Of a DNA stretch of 64,000 nucleotides, positions 57,201 to 64,000 are shown piece by piece. Every line of letters starts with the position of its first letter. The stretch's first letter is position 1. The translations under genes were made by a program, and so were the position numbers. The DNA is taken from positions 2,438,001 through 2,502,000 of the forward strand of contig JBAJFG010000071.1 in assembly GCA_037903475.1 (NCBI GenBank), read 5' to 3'. Source of the stretch: Ancylostoma caninum (Eukaryota > Nematoda > Chromadorea > Rhabditida > Ancylostomatidae). The notes beneath the pieces are model-generated. The model was not told where the DNA came from and did not search any database. It saw only the letters and a list, made by a program, of their open reading frames with translations.

Positions 57201-60200
57201 TCGCAACAGTGGAAGGCTGGTTTTCCTGCTGCGTACATTGTGCAGCCTGAAAGCTCGTAAACACTCCCTCACTCCTATGCGGTGAGACCGCCAGCGAAGG
57301 TGATGAAATCACCATCCCGTGCATGCGGGAGAGCCAACAGTGACGAAATTGCGGGTCCCGAAGCGAACGTGTCTGCGTCCATGGAAATCGGCCATTTCAC
57401 CACACAGTCTGCGCCTCAAGATTGCGGTGTCTATGAGGGCCGCCCCGTATCTCTAACCGCTCTAGCCCCCTTACGGCGCTTTGTTTAATAGATTATATTA
57501 TATATCTCGTTCTGAAAGCGCAACTTGTAGCCCGAGTGTAGCGACTGACGTACTAGGTTGCATGATGTTGTACATGTAGTGTTTGTATTTGTAATGTACG
57601 CAGTCCACCTCGTAGTTTCCCCCGCCAGTATTTCGTAATAGTCTGCCTTATATGCGCGCTCCCGCGCCGAGGCCCCGCCCACATGCTATATAAGGGCGCC
57701 GCGGCTCACTTCGAGGTAGTCAGTCAGTTAGCCACTGGAGTGGCAAGTCGGTCGGTCGATGGTTGTGATTTACAAGCTACTTGAGTCGTTCCAATAAAGG
57801 ATTACAAAACCCCTAGACAATCCACAACACAGGCCGCTCCCGTTACATGGGGGCCGAACGAAGCCTGTGAACGACTCCGTAACCGCCTTGAAGCCGTACT
57901 AACGGATAAGGCGAGTAACCTGCTTTCTACTAGAAGGCAGCGAACACTCTCCTGACAACTAGAGAGTCACGTGCGTGGTGTTCTTCACCGCATACGTGTC
58001 ATAGTTGAGGCTCCACAGAGAGTGTGAGTGGACTGCTCCAAGAGCAGTCGAAGGAAATCCGCTGCGCGTGAAGTGCGTAGTGTAACGTCGTAACAAGAAC
58101 ACGTTACTGAGGTAGTTATCAATACTACCGACTACGCATCGATGTCTTCTGCAATGACTGGGAACGTCTCGGATCTAAACGCGGAGGAGCTCGATAGCAT
58201 ATTGCTGGACGATCCAAGATCATCGCAGCTGCGCGCTTCGAATAATGCGGCGCTGGGGAAGCTGTTGAGCACAGTAATTGCTCTAGCGAAGACCAGCAGG
58301 ATGCAGATGAGGCGAATAACGGGTTCTATAGGTGAGCATGTAAGTGCTCTAGAGAAAGCGCCCGAGCTCATTGCAGACAGTTTTGCGCAGGGAACATCGC
58401 GCACATCGACAAGGACGACCGAAGAGTTGAAGCAGCTAGTGCACGCAGTAGTTGATAGCGATTGCACGGCCGTAGTTGCTGAGCTCGCACATATAGCTAA
58501 GGTTGATGACTTCCTAAGGAAACTTGAGGAACTTCTAGCTGGAGATGTTGTTCAAGCGCTTGACGACACACTCTCTCAGGCGACGCATGATGATCGGTGT
58601 ATGCGAGAAGCCGCCGATCTTCTTCAAGTGAACTCGACCAAGGTGGTGGAGGGAATAAGGGAATTACTGGCACAGAGGAAAGATTGGCTGGGAGCTAAAT
58701 TTCGAGGGCCAGGAAACGTGAACCAAAGGGTTCCGGCACCGAACCAGTCAACATCAACATCAAGGCTAGGTCGGGATTTTTCTTCCGACATGGACGCTGG
58801 TATTGGCCGTATTTTTGCGGCCATGACCCTTCCTGAAGTGGAGGTGTTCAGGGATCCGCAAGGGAGGAAGTTCGAAGACTTTATACTGCGGTTCACCATG
58901 AAGTACAGGTATCTGGGACTGAGTAATGACATGCTCGTCCATTTACTGCTGTCGAAGCTGGACGGCTTTCCGAAAGCTGTTGCTGAGGCACTTCCAAAGC
59001 ACATTAGGGAAGGAGATTTTAATATCCTGGTGGAGGCACTCAAGGCAAAATTCAAGCGCAACGATTCGGCGGAGCAGATGAAAGCCTACATGGAGCTGAA
59101 GCGTCTCAGGAAGAAGGGAGACGTAACGAGCTACTGCCTTGAGCTTGAGAGCCTTACCAGCAAGGCGTATCCAGATGCGTCTGACGAGCAACTCTCGCGA
59201 ACACGAGCGGGAGAGCTTGTGGTTTAACTGTCGGACTGGCCAGAATATTTCCAGCTGTATAAGACAATGGAACTGGCTCCGAAGGGTTGCGCGTACGAAA
59301 TGGTCAAGACGATGGCGCAGCGATGTGAACGCAGTAAGGAGGTTGCCGCAACAATGCGAGAAGTTGTGCAGGAAGGCAGACCGCGTTGTTCACAGCTCGA
59401 TCATCGTAACCCTAACCGGGAAGAGGTTCGGAAACCACTACCGGACGGAAACGTGAGAACGCTCGGAACCGATCGGGAAGGAACCATGAGGGAACGAAAG
59501 CATGTTCCAAGGTGCTTTAAATGCGAGATGTTTGGTCATTTCAGACGTGATTGCAAAGAAGCCAGCAGGAGTGCAAGGACAAGAGAGATGGGCGACCAGC
59601 GATCTGCCGCACCAAGGACCTTAACAACATCCCTCACTAAGTGGATTTGTGGATCAGTAGGATCCAACAAAGGTCGGAATGAGCTGTTTGGAGAACAAAC
59701 AGTGGCAGATGTGAAGCTTCTAGGTCTTTCCCGTAAAGCTTTGCTGGATACCGGCTCACAAATTAGCATAATTCCGTTAGAAATCTTCCAGGCGAGCATG
59801 GCTGCAGGCTTTGATCTGGACAAGGATATCGAAGAAATTCCGATCAATCAACGAGTTCCTGTCTATGACGCCTCTGGTAACAGAATGTCTTTCAAAGGAG
59901 CGGTTAGGCTGACCCTCCAGCTCGGAAATGGGGAAAAGCAGAAGATCGCTCTTTTCGTGACGGCTGGAGGAGATGGCATGTTAGTGTTAGGCACGAATGC
60001 ACTAACAAAGCTCGGAATCGCTCCGATGCCCAAGAAGAAGCAGAACCATAGGGGATGGAAACGACGATCAGGAGTTGTTACTGCCAATGACAGGGTGTTC
60101 ATGAGACCTAGGAAGACAGAAAAGTTGCCGATGGTTTGTAATGGGGTCCGAAATGAAGAACCTGTGCGTTCCAAGGATAGATTACTCCCCGACAGGATTG

Positions 60201-63094
60201 GGAACAGGAAGAGCGACGCGATCAAAGTTCCTAACGCCAGCAGCTTAGCAGGAGCCAAGCTTTTGGAAGGAGGAGAGGTCGGAGAGAGCGAGGAACCATT
60301 CGCTCTGGCCAAGTCGTCGAGCAAACTCAGGGGAAAGAAACAGCGAACTGATGTCGATGTCGGGTTAGAAACGGTACTACCGACGAACCTCATAGGTGTC
60401 CCAAAACCAGCGAAAGTGTGCGCCGGAGGAAGGATTCGCTCAGAAAAATTGAGTGGAATTGAGAAAAATCGACTTTCTGTCATTAAACCACCCTTGGCAG
60501 CGATGAAATTTTGCAAATCAGCTGAAAAGAATGAGAATCAGGTTAAGAAAAAGCCTGGGAAGAGAAGGCGATCGAGAAGGAAACCACGTGAGGCAAGTTC
60601 GATAGGCAGCGAAGCTGATTGCCTCAGGATGTCGATCGAGGGTGGTTTTCTGCCGAATCATGCGCAGCAAGTGAGCCGCATCGGAGCAGATCCCCGTCTC
60701 GAGAAGCCTCCGTTCACTGGTGGCAGGGAAATACATCTGACTGCGAATGATGTATGCGACTTGGAGGAACACGACTTCGAGTCACCAGGAATGGAGAAGA
60801 GACGGCGTAATGACGAGGTGCTGACAGGTTTGTTCCAGCAGAACGATGAAGGGACAAAGTCGTGTCAGAACAAGCGATCGTCGCCAATCGGATGCAGCGC
60901 AAGAAGAACGTCGAAGCCCAGGGACGTTGAGGATCATCCCATCGAGACGTGCAGCACCCAAGTCAAGCTCCAGCTACAAAGAGGACACACCATGGTCGTG
61001 GAGTCGGGACGTCTCTCGTTTCCGGAGGGGCATGTAGCCCGAGTGTAGCGACTGACGTACTAGGTTGCATGATGTTGTACATGTAGTGTTTGTATTTGTA
61101 ATGTACGCAGTCCACCTCGTAGTTTCCCCCGCCAGTATTTCGTAATAGTCTGCCTTATATGCGCGCTCCCGCGCCGAGGCCCCGCCCACATGCTATATAA
61201 GGGCGCCGCGGCTCACTTCGAGGTAGTCAGTCAGTTAGCCACTGGAGTGGCAAGTCGGTCGGTCGATGGTTGTGATTTACTAGCTACTTGAGTCGTTCCA
61301 ATAAAGGATTACAAAACCCCTAGACAATCCACAACACAGGCTGCTCCCGTTACAAACTTAGTTTCGTGCACTTCCCTTGTAAGGTGTGGACTCGTAACGT
61401 ACTCAACTTGTAGAGATGTTTAGAAGTGAGTTTCATACAAGTTTAAGGCAATGATCACTGCCTGCTGGATATCCTCGTCATCCTTAATTTGGTAGTTTCC
61501 TCGGAGGTCACAGCAACGTTCAAAACATTGTATCACAAATAAATAAATTGCCAGTTTTAGGCATGTTTTTTACACTATATGTACAATACCGCCCATAACT
61601 TTTGCGAAAAAAAAAACGGGTGGTGACGGATTAATTGTTAACAAGCCGTCGCAGTAACTCCCTTCACTCCACTCACTTGTAACTCCTTTCAAAATGAAGC
61701 TTTTCTAAATTTGAGCACGCTTTCGGACTCCCCATAGAAATTGGAATTAAAGAGTAGATAAAATTACTTGGACCTTGACTTCGAAATATTTACTTTTTCA
61801 AAAGCTTGAAAATTTTTCAAAATTTCAGCAATCAGGTCAAAATCTGAAAAAAAAACGTTAAAAACCGAGAATTGAGCGAAGTCCAATGATCGTGTTCAGA
61901 AGCCTCATTCCTCAAATATTTTCTCGGTTTTTAACGTTTTTTTTTCAGACTTTGACCTGATTGCTGAAATTTTGAAAAATTTTCAATTTTTTTTTGGAAA
62001 AACAAGTGTTTTGAAGTCAAAGTTCAACTAATTTTATATACCGTTCAATTCCAGTTTCGATGAGGAATCCGAAAATGTGCTCAGATTTAGAAAAGCTTCA
62101 TTTTCAAAGGAGTCACAGTACTGCGACGGTTTGTTAACGATTAATCCGTCGCCACCCATTTTTTTTTTCGCAAAAGTTACGGGCGGCATTGTGTGTATAG
62201 TTATCTCTTTTGGAAAATCCCGAAGAGCTACTTCTTCCCTACTTTTGAAATATATTTGTACGCTCTTATTATAAACAAAGGTCATAATTGCTGGGCATGG
62301 AAACTGTCTAGGTACAAATAATGAGCGATCACATTGTCAACGACGAACTATTACCTGTTCAGAGTTGTATGTCCTTTCCATCCTCTGTATGACATCTATC
62401 TTGAGCCTCTCTTTCTTCCCGAGAGTTTCTTCGACGTCTTCCTTTGACATTTGGACGGTACTTTCCGGTAACGCCTGGTCACGTTTCTCCATGTGCTCCT
62501 GAGTAGCAGACTTTTGAGCAATGCAACCGTAATTATTATAGCAGTAGATGGCAAACATTAGATAAATTGTTGATAAGTATTCATAATATCTCTTACAAGT
62601 GCTTTCTTTATTCCAAAAGTCGCTCCACTGGTTTCCATGAGCAGCTCTAACATAGCATTTTTCTCAACATCCATTTCATCTTGTTGCAACATAATATCTG
62701 GAGATAGTAGGGACATCTGCAAATGTAGAATTTCATACACAGCTATTATCTCTTAGAATTGGGAACTCTCAACATCCAATATGTTACCGATTCGCCCTCT
62801 ACATCGCAAAACAATGCTATGTGGTACCGAAATGGACTGCTCGCTATTCTCAAGGATGCCTGTTCTCCTCACCTCCTCATGCACTTGTTCTTGCTTCCCA
62901 ATCCGTGGGGATAGAATTCTGAGTGACCTATTCGTGGTATCATAACCTGCTGCCTTTGCTGCTAGTCCAACTCCTGAAATGAGACGACCCAGAGTAATTT
63001 GTGAACACAAAGTTAAGAATGGAAAAATTGGATGTACCATGAAGGATTCACTCACACTTGATGACACCCCGATGAAGAAGAAACGTAAATGCAT
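50778..63094 (-). CDS. MLT-10-like moulting-cycle family gene (multi-exon)
   Basis: Supported exons (minus strand) are 62973-62873, 62716-62597, 62498-62355, 53253-53010 and 51283-50778. All have GT donors and TTTCAG/TTGCAG/CTCAG acceptors, and their phases agree (0, 0, 0, 1). Protein order is GLAAKAAGYD...RILSPRI; LLSPDIM...LLETSG-like MELLMETSGATFG; a linker ending ERTYNSEQ; ESFKKRGFAFMTTRQ...VYGSASPF; then QPLFNVNSVFSP and a long LSP-repeat tail ending ILSPDLGAG. This is the order in nematode MLT-10 and its paralogues, secreted proteins linked to cuticle moulting in C. elegans. The modelled part is about 370 aa, shorter than typical members. The first exon is uncertain: a candidate ATG at 63094 with exon end 63058 fits the phase but gives no good signal peptide. 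Intron 4 is 9.1 kb and full of repeats. Confidence 0.85.
51284..53009 (-). other. Intron of the MLT-10-like gene (1.7 kb)
   Basis: Donor AAAG|GTTAGT, acceptor TTTTCAG. It contains an isolated transposon end CTGGGCCCGTAGTAAA near 51897. No further exon is needed, since the phases on either side match. Confidence 0.7.
53010..53253 (-). CDS. MLT-10-like gene, internal exon
   Basis: The acceptor is CATTTCAG. The exon starts in phase 0 with ESFKKRGFAFMT and contains MVYGSASPFHVESMRRR and a helical MSAASLERRLINLIR. This matches the family block that precedes the LSP tail. It ends in phase 1 at AAAG|GTTAGT. Confidence 0.85.
54391..54540. repeat. 150-bp inverted repeat (foldback MITE)
   Basis: The left arm GAACTCCAAATGTACGCAGA, continuing for about 68 bp, is mirrored by the right arm ending CTGCGTACGTTTGGAGTTTC. 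A loop of about 12 bp lies near 54459-54470. Arms differ at several positions. No target duplication was identified. Confidence 0.75.
55324..55405 (-). other. tRNA-like sequence, minus strand
   Basis: Reverse complement has A box TGTAGCCGAGTGGATAG and B-box-like GGTTTGCATCC at tRNA spacing. The ends do not form a clear acceptor stem. It is probably a SINE head or tRNA relic in the intron. Confidence 0.45.
55448..55520. repeat. (TTATT)n / (TCTTAT)n microsatellite
   Basis: A/T-only run of TTATTATT, TATCTTATCTTATC and TTATTTATTT units. Confidence 0.85.
55745..56965. repeat. 60-bp minisatellite array, about 20 units
   Basis: The unit carries TCTCCATCGGTGGACCCGTA, then TC(C/T)(T/C)GGCGT, CCCC(A/G)CACCACTGGGCCA and CGGCGGGCC. 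From about 56168 to 56960 the units follow at 57-61 bp (mostly 60) with few differences. From 55745 to 56160 they are more diverged. Because 60 is a multiple of three and the units lack stops, open frames up to 279 codons appear on both strands. I regard these as non-coding. Confidence 0.9.
57522..57525. repeat. 4-bp target duplication, left (young LTR element)
   Basis: AACT, repeated at 61355-61358. Confidence 0.8.
57526..57847 (+). repeat. 5' LTR of the young Gag-protease element
   Basis: 322 bp, TGTAGCCCGAGTG...CTCCCGTTACA. It differs from the 3' LTR (61033-61354) at only two positions by eye (near 57774 and 57835). Confidence 0.93.
57687..57694 (+). promoter_or_regulatory. TATA box of the 5' LTR
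   Basis: GCTATATAAGGGCGCC in a GC-rich context; the same element is in the 3' LTR at 61194-61201. LTR transcription should start about 25-30 bp downstream. AATAAA follows at 57793-57798 (3' LTR 61300-61305). Confidence 0.75.
57848..57865 (+). other. Primer-binding site of the young LTR element
   Basis: TGGGGGCCGAACGAAGCC immediately follows the LTR end TTACA. It shares TGGGGGCC with the large LTR element. The tRNA is not identified. Confidence 0.6.
58142..59227 (+). CDS. Gag of the young LTR element (361 codons to an in-frame TAA)
   Basis: ATG at 58142 starts MSSAMTGNVSDL. The N-terminal ~210 residues are helical. Residues ~235-361 resemble the retrotransposon Gag capsid: FEDFILRFTMKYRYLGLS, LLLSKLDGFPKAVAEALPKH, LVEALKAKFKRNDSAEQM, YCLELESLTSKAYPDAS. 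The frame ends at TAA (59225-59227). The same frame continues directly with LSDWPEYFQLYKTMEL, the expected capsid end, so the stop cuts Gag. It is either a recent point change or a stop that is read through. Confidence 0.88.
   Translation: MSSAMTGNVSDLNAEELDSILLDDPRSSQLRASNNAALGKLLSTVIALAKTSRMQMRRITGSIGEHVSALEKAPELIADSFAQGTSRTSTRTTEELKQLVHAVVDSDCTAVVAELAHIAKVDDFLRKLEELLAGDVVQALDDTLSQATHDDRCMREAADLLQVNSTKVVEGIRELLAQRKDWLGAKFRGPGNVNQRVPAPNQSTSTSRLGRDFSSDMDAGIGRIFAAMTLPEVEVFRDPQGRKFEDFILRFTMKYRYLGLSNDMLVHLLLSKLDGFPKAVAEALPKHIREGDFNILVEALKAKFKRNDSAEQMKAYMELKRLRKKGDVTSYCLELESLTSKAYPDASDEQLSRTRAGELVV
59228..61050 (+). CDS. Gag C-terminus, CCHC knuckle, protease and unknown tail
   Basis: In frame with the Gag ORF after the TAA; first Met at 59267 (593 codons). 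Numbering from that Met, the CCHC knuckle is CFKCEMFGHFRRDC (C83, C86, H91, C96). The aspartic protease has ALLDTGSQISIIP (DTG 161-163), VYDASGNRMSF and MLVLGTNALTKLGI, close to the protease of the large LTR element. Residues ~255-593 are Lys/Arg/Glu-rich (KKKPGKRRRSRRKP) with no domain I recognise. The frame passes through the polypurine tract and stops 13-18 bases inside the 3' LTR (HVARV, then TAG). Confidence 0.85.
61022..61032 (+). other. Polypurine tract of the young LTR element
   Basis: CCGGAGGGGCA directly before the 3' LTR TGTAGCCC; it is also coding (PEGH). Confidence 0.65.
61033..61354 (+). repeat. 3' LTR of the young Gag-protease element
   Basis: 322 bp, partner of 57526-57847, with the same ends, TATA box and AATAAA. 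Confidence 0.93.
61355..61358. repeat. 4-bp target duplication, right (young LTR element)
   Basis: AACT, partner of 57522-57525. Confidence 0.8.
61584..62191. mobile_element. ~608-bp palindromic MITE, copy 2
   Basis: Same family as 18239-18814: ends CAATACCGCCCATAACTTTT and, in reverse complement, CAATGCCGCCCGTAACTTTT, with long inverted arms meeting near 61890. It carries several homopolymer differences from copy 1. TA is clear only on the left (61582-61583). It lies in the large intron of the MLT-10-like gene, 164 bp from the exon at 62355. Confidence 0.75.
62355..62498 (-). CDS. MLT-10-like gene, third supported exon
   Basis: The acceptor is GCTACTCAG ending at 62499. The exon has 48 codons in phase 0 (EHMEKRDQALPES...DVIQRMERTYNSEQ). 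The donor CAG|GTAATAG opens the 9.1-kb intron. The KIDVIQRMERTYNSEQ end corresponds to the family segment that leads into the RGFAFMT block. Confidence 0.75.
62597..62716 (-). CDS. MLT-10-like gene, second supported exon
   Basis: The acceptor is CATTTGCAG. The exon has 40 codons: MSLLSPDIMLQQD...LELLMETSGATFGIKKAL. The donor is CTT|GTAAGAG. LLSPDIM and the ETSGA segment are family landmarks. Confidence 0.8.
62873..62973 (-). CDS. MLT-10-like gene, first supported exon
   Basis: The acceptor is CTCATTTCAG. 101 nt, two bases completing a codon and then VGLAAKAAGYDTTNRSLRIL...SPRIGKQEQVHEE. The donor is GAG|GTGAGG. The LSPR motif after a short helical stretch is the usual N-terminal landmark of the family. 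The upstream exon is not settled. Confidence 0.75.
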
Positions 63095-63213
63095 TTTTCT
63101 CCTTTTTTCAAAACAAATGCAGTGAGCATTAATAGAGCGATTACAGCGAGAAACACTAGAGATCGCTGCGAATAGTCACTATGGCAGCGAAACACAGGGT
63201 TGCACGAGATAAG

Positions 63214-63372
63214 GTGCCGTAGATCCGCCTCGTCCTCAAGGCGCACCGCCTGAGATCACAGGCGTCTTGCTGGTAGTATTCCCGCAGCCAATCGGCTGAG
63301 TATCGATCGTTAGCAGGACGCCACGTGTGATCTCAGGCGGTGCGCCTTGCGGACGAGGCGGATCTACGGCAC
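63214..63372. repeat. 159-bp inverted repeat upstream of the MLT-10-like gene
   Basis: Left arm GTGCCGTAGATCCGCCTCGT, continuing to CTGAGATCAC (about 46 bp), is mirrored at 63327-63372. A partial relative (GCCGCACCGCCTGAGATCAC) starts near 63790 and runs toward the window end. Its outer edge lies ~120 bp upstream of the candidate start codon. Confidence 0.75.
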
Positions 63373-64000
63373 TGTACGTTCCCCAACCACGGCCAGAGCT
63401 TGACGCGCACCACGAATCCTTTCGCTCTCTGCGTCTCCAATTACTAACGGGTCCCTGTAGTGCCTCCACCCACCACCCCCTGTCTATGCTCTAGCCTCTA
63501 GCGGTCGCCGCATCGCAGATGGAGAACGTATCTCATGTAATCAAACACAGCCACTAAGCGCGCGGTGCGGTCGCGCTGTTGTGGACGCTCAAGTCCACAA
63601 ATTCGTCAACTCCACCTACACTCACTGTATCTCCCTTCAAAAAAGGAGGCTGACACATGCTTTCTCTTCTCAATGGTGCTAGTCCCTTGCTTGAGAAGAC
63701 TGCCTGTCCCCTAGCATTTACATATTCACCTTCTGTCTATGTGTTGTGCAGACGTTTTAACATCAGTAATCAGTTTTTTATGCTCTTGACGCCGCACCGC
63801 CTGAGATCACACGTGGTGCCCTGGTGGCAGCGTTCCCGGGTGCGTATCATCGTGAGGGGAAACGGGGCGTGGTGCAGTTCTGCGATTGGTTCGTTCAAAT
63901 CCCCCTCCCGCCCCAAACGGTTGACTCGTTCCCTTCGCGCGCGAACCGAGGACGAGTTGATCGTGATGGGCGGGAAACCTCCGCCTCGTTTTCCCTCACG
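63373..64000. other. Window end, no gene seen
   Basis: GC-rich sequence with a second, incomplete copy of the 63214-63372 family at about 63790. If the MLT-10-like gene has an upstream promoter or first exon, it should lie here, but I could not identify it. Confidence 0.35.

Larger units (their letters stand above)
53254..57525 (-). other. Large intron, part 3' of the LTR element
   Basis: It holds an inverted repeat (54391-54540), a tRNA-like repeat (55324-55405), a T/A microsatellite (about 55448-55520) and a 60-bp minisatellite (55745-56965). Frames at 54669-55169 and 54806-55102 lack family motifs. A short duplication CGAACGAATGTTGT lies near 57045-57072. Confidence 0.6.
57526..61354 (+). 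mobile_element. Young LTR retrotransposon with Gag and protease only (3.83 kb)
   Basis: Two 322-bp LTRs about 99.4% identical, AACT target duplication, primer site TGGGGGCCGAACGAAGCC directly after the 5' LTR, and purine tract CCGGAGGGGCA directly before the 3' LTR. The internal region encodes Gag, a CCHC knuckle, an aspartic protease and an unidentified tail. No reverse transcriptase, RNase H or integrase is present, so it must rely on a partner element. It lies in the large intron of the MLT-10-like gene, in the opposite orientation to the gene. Confidence 0.93.

Noticed and set aside
63052..63246. Hydrophobic LVFLAVIALLMLTAFVL stretch as signal peptide of the MLT-10-like gene
   Set aside because: Attractive, but its frame does not join the exon at 62973 in phase with the available donors, and its upstream Met lies inside the inverted repeat. 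Left as unresolved.
1..64000. CRISPR arrays, rRNA genes, bacterial operons
   Set aside because: None seen; repeats present are eukaryotic transposons and minisatellites.

Overview
This is eukaryotic DNA from a nematode. The one recognisable host gene is a member of the nematode-specific MLT-10/moulting-cycle family. It has short exons with nematode-style acceptors (TTTCAG) and lies in a background of nematode-type transposable elements. A clade V parasitic nematode such as a hookworm or other strongylid fits, but that is inference. There are no bacterial features.

Layout. 1-3.8 kb holds dispersed repeats, a 1.27-kb terminal-inverted-repeat (TIR) element and a 471-bp palindromic element. 3.8-9.5 kb is a decayed CR1/Jockey-type LINE (minus strand) between two ~780-bp direct repeats. 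12.7-17.9 kb is a younger LINE of the same family between two 510-bp direct repeats that read as identical. 17.9-23 kb is gene-free, with three inverted-repeat elements. 23.0-26.9 kb is an RTE-type LINE with an intact 966-aa ORF, inserted inside a copy of the palindromic element with a 12-bp target duplication. 27.0-28.5 kb is a dead Ty3/gypsy fragment split by a GC-rich TIR element. 29.18-40.10 kb is a complete 10.9-kb Ty3/gypsy element (minus strand). It has ~1.8-kb LTRs, a GAGC target duplication, gag, protease, RT, RNase H and integrase, plus an extra 581-aa ORF in the env position. A hAT-type MITE sits in its 5' LTR. 43.5-46.5 kb is a second, decayed gypsy element interrupted by a MULE-like MITE. 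48.3-50.0 kb is a mariner-type TIR element with nested insertions.

50.7-63.1 kb is the host gene on the minus strand. Five exons join in phase, and their products match the MLT-10 order: an LSPR block, an LLSP block, a linker, an RGFAFMT...VYGSASPF block, and a C-terminal array of LSP repeats. One 9.1-kb intron holds a 60-bp minisatellite, a tRNA-like repeat, inverted repeats and a young LTR element (57.5-61.4 kb) that encodes only Gag and protease plus an unidentified ~340-residue tail.

Most of the window is therefore nested mobile DNA, and many insertions can be dated relative to each other by exact target duplications. The most unusual observation is that both LINEs of one family are flanked by direct repeats of several hundred bp. 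The repeats are apparently identical around the intact copy and ~95% identical around the decayed copy. This looks like a LINE family that makes extraordinarily long target-site duplications. Two further oddities stand out: both LTR elements have ORFs that run through the polypurine tract and stop inside the 3' LTR, and the large element carries an extra Arg/Pro-rich ORF.
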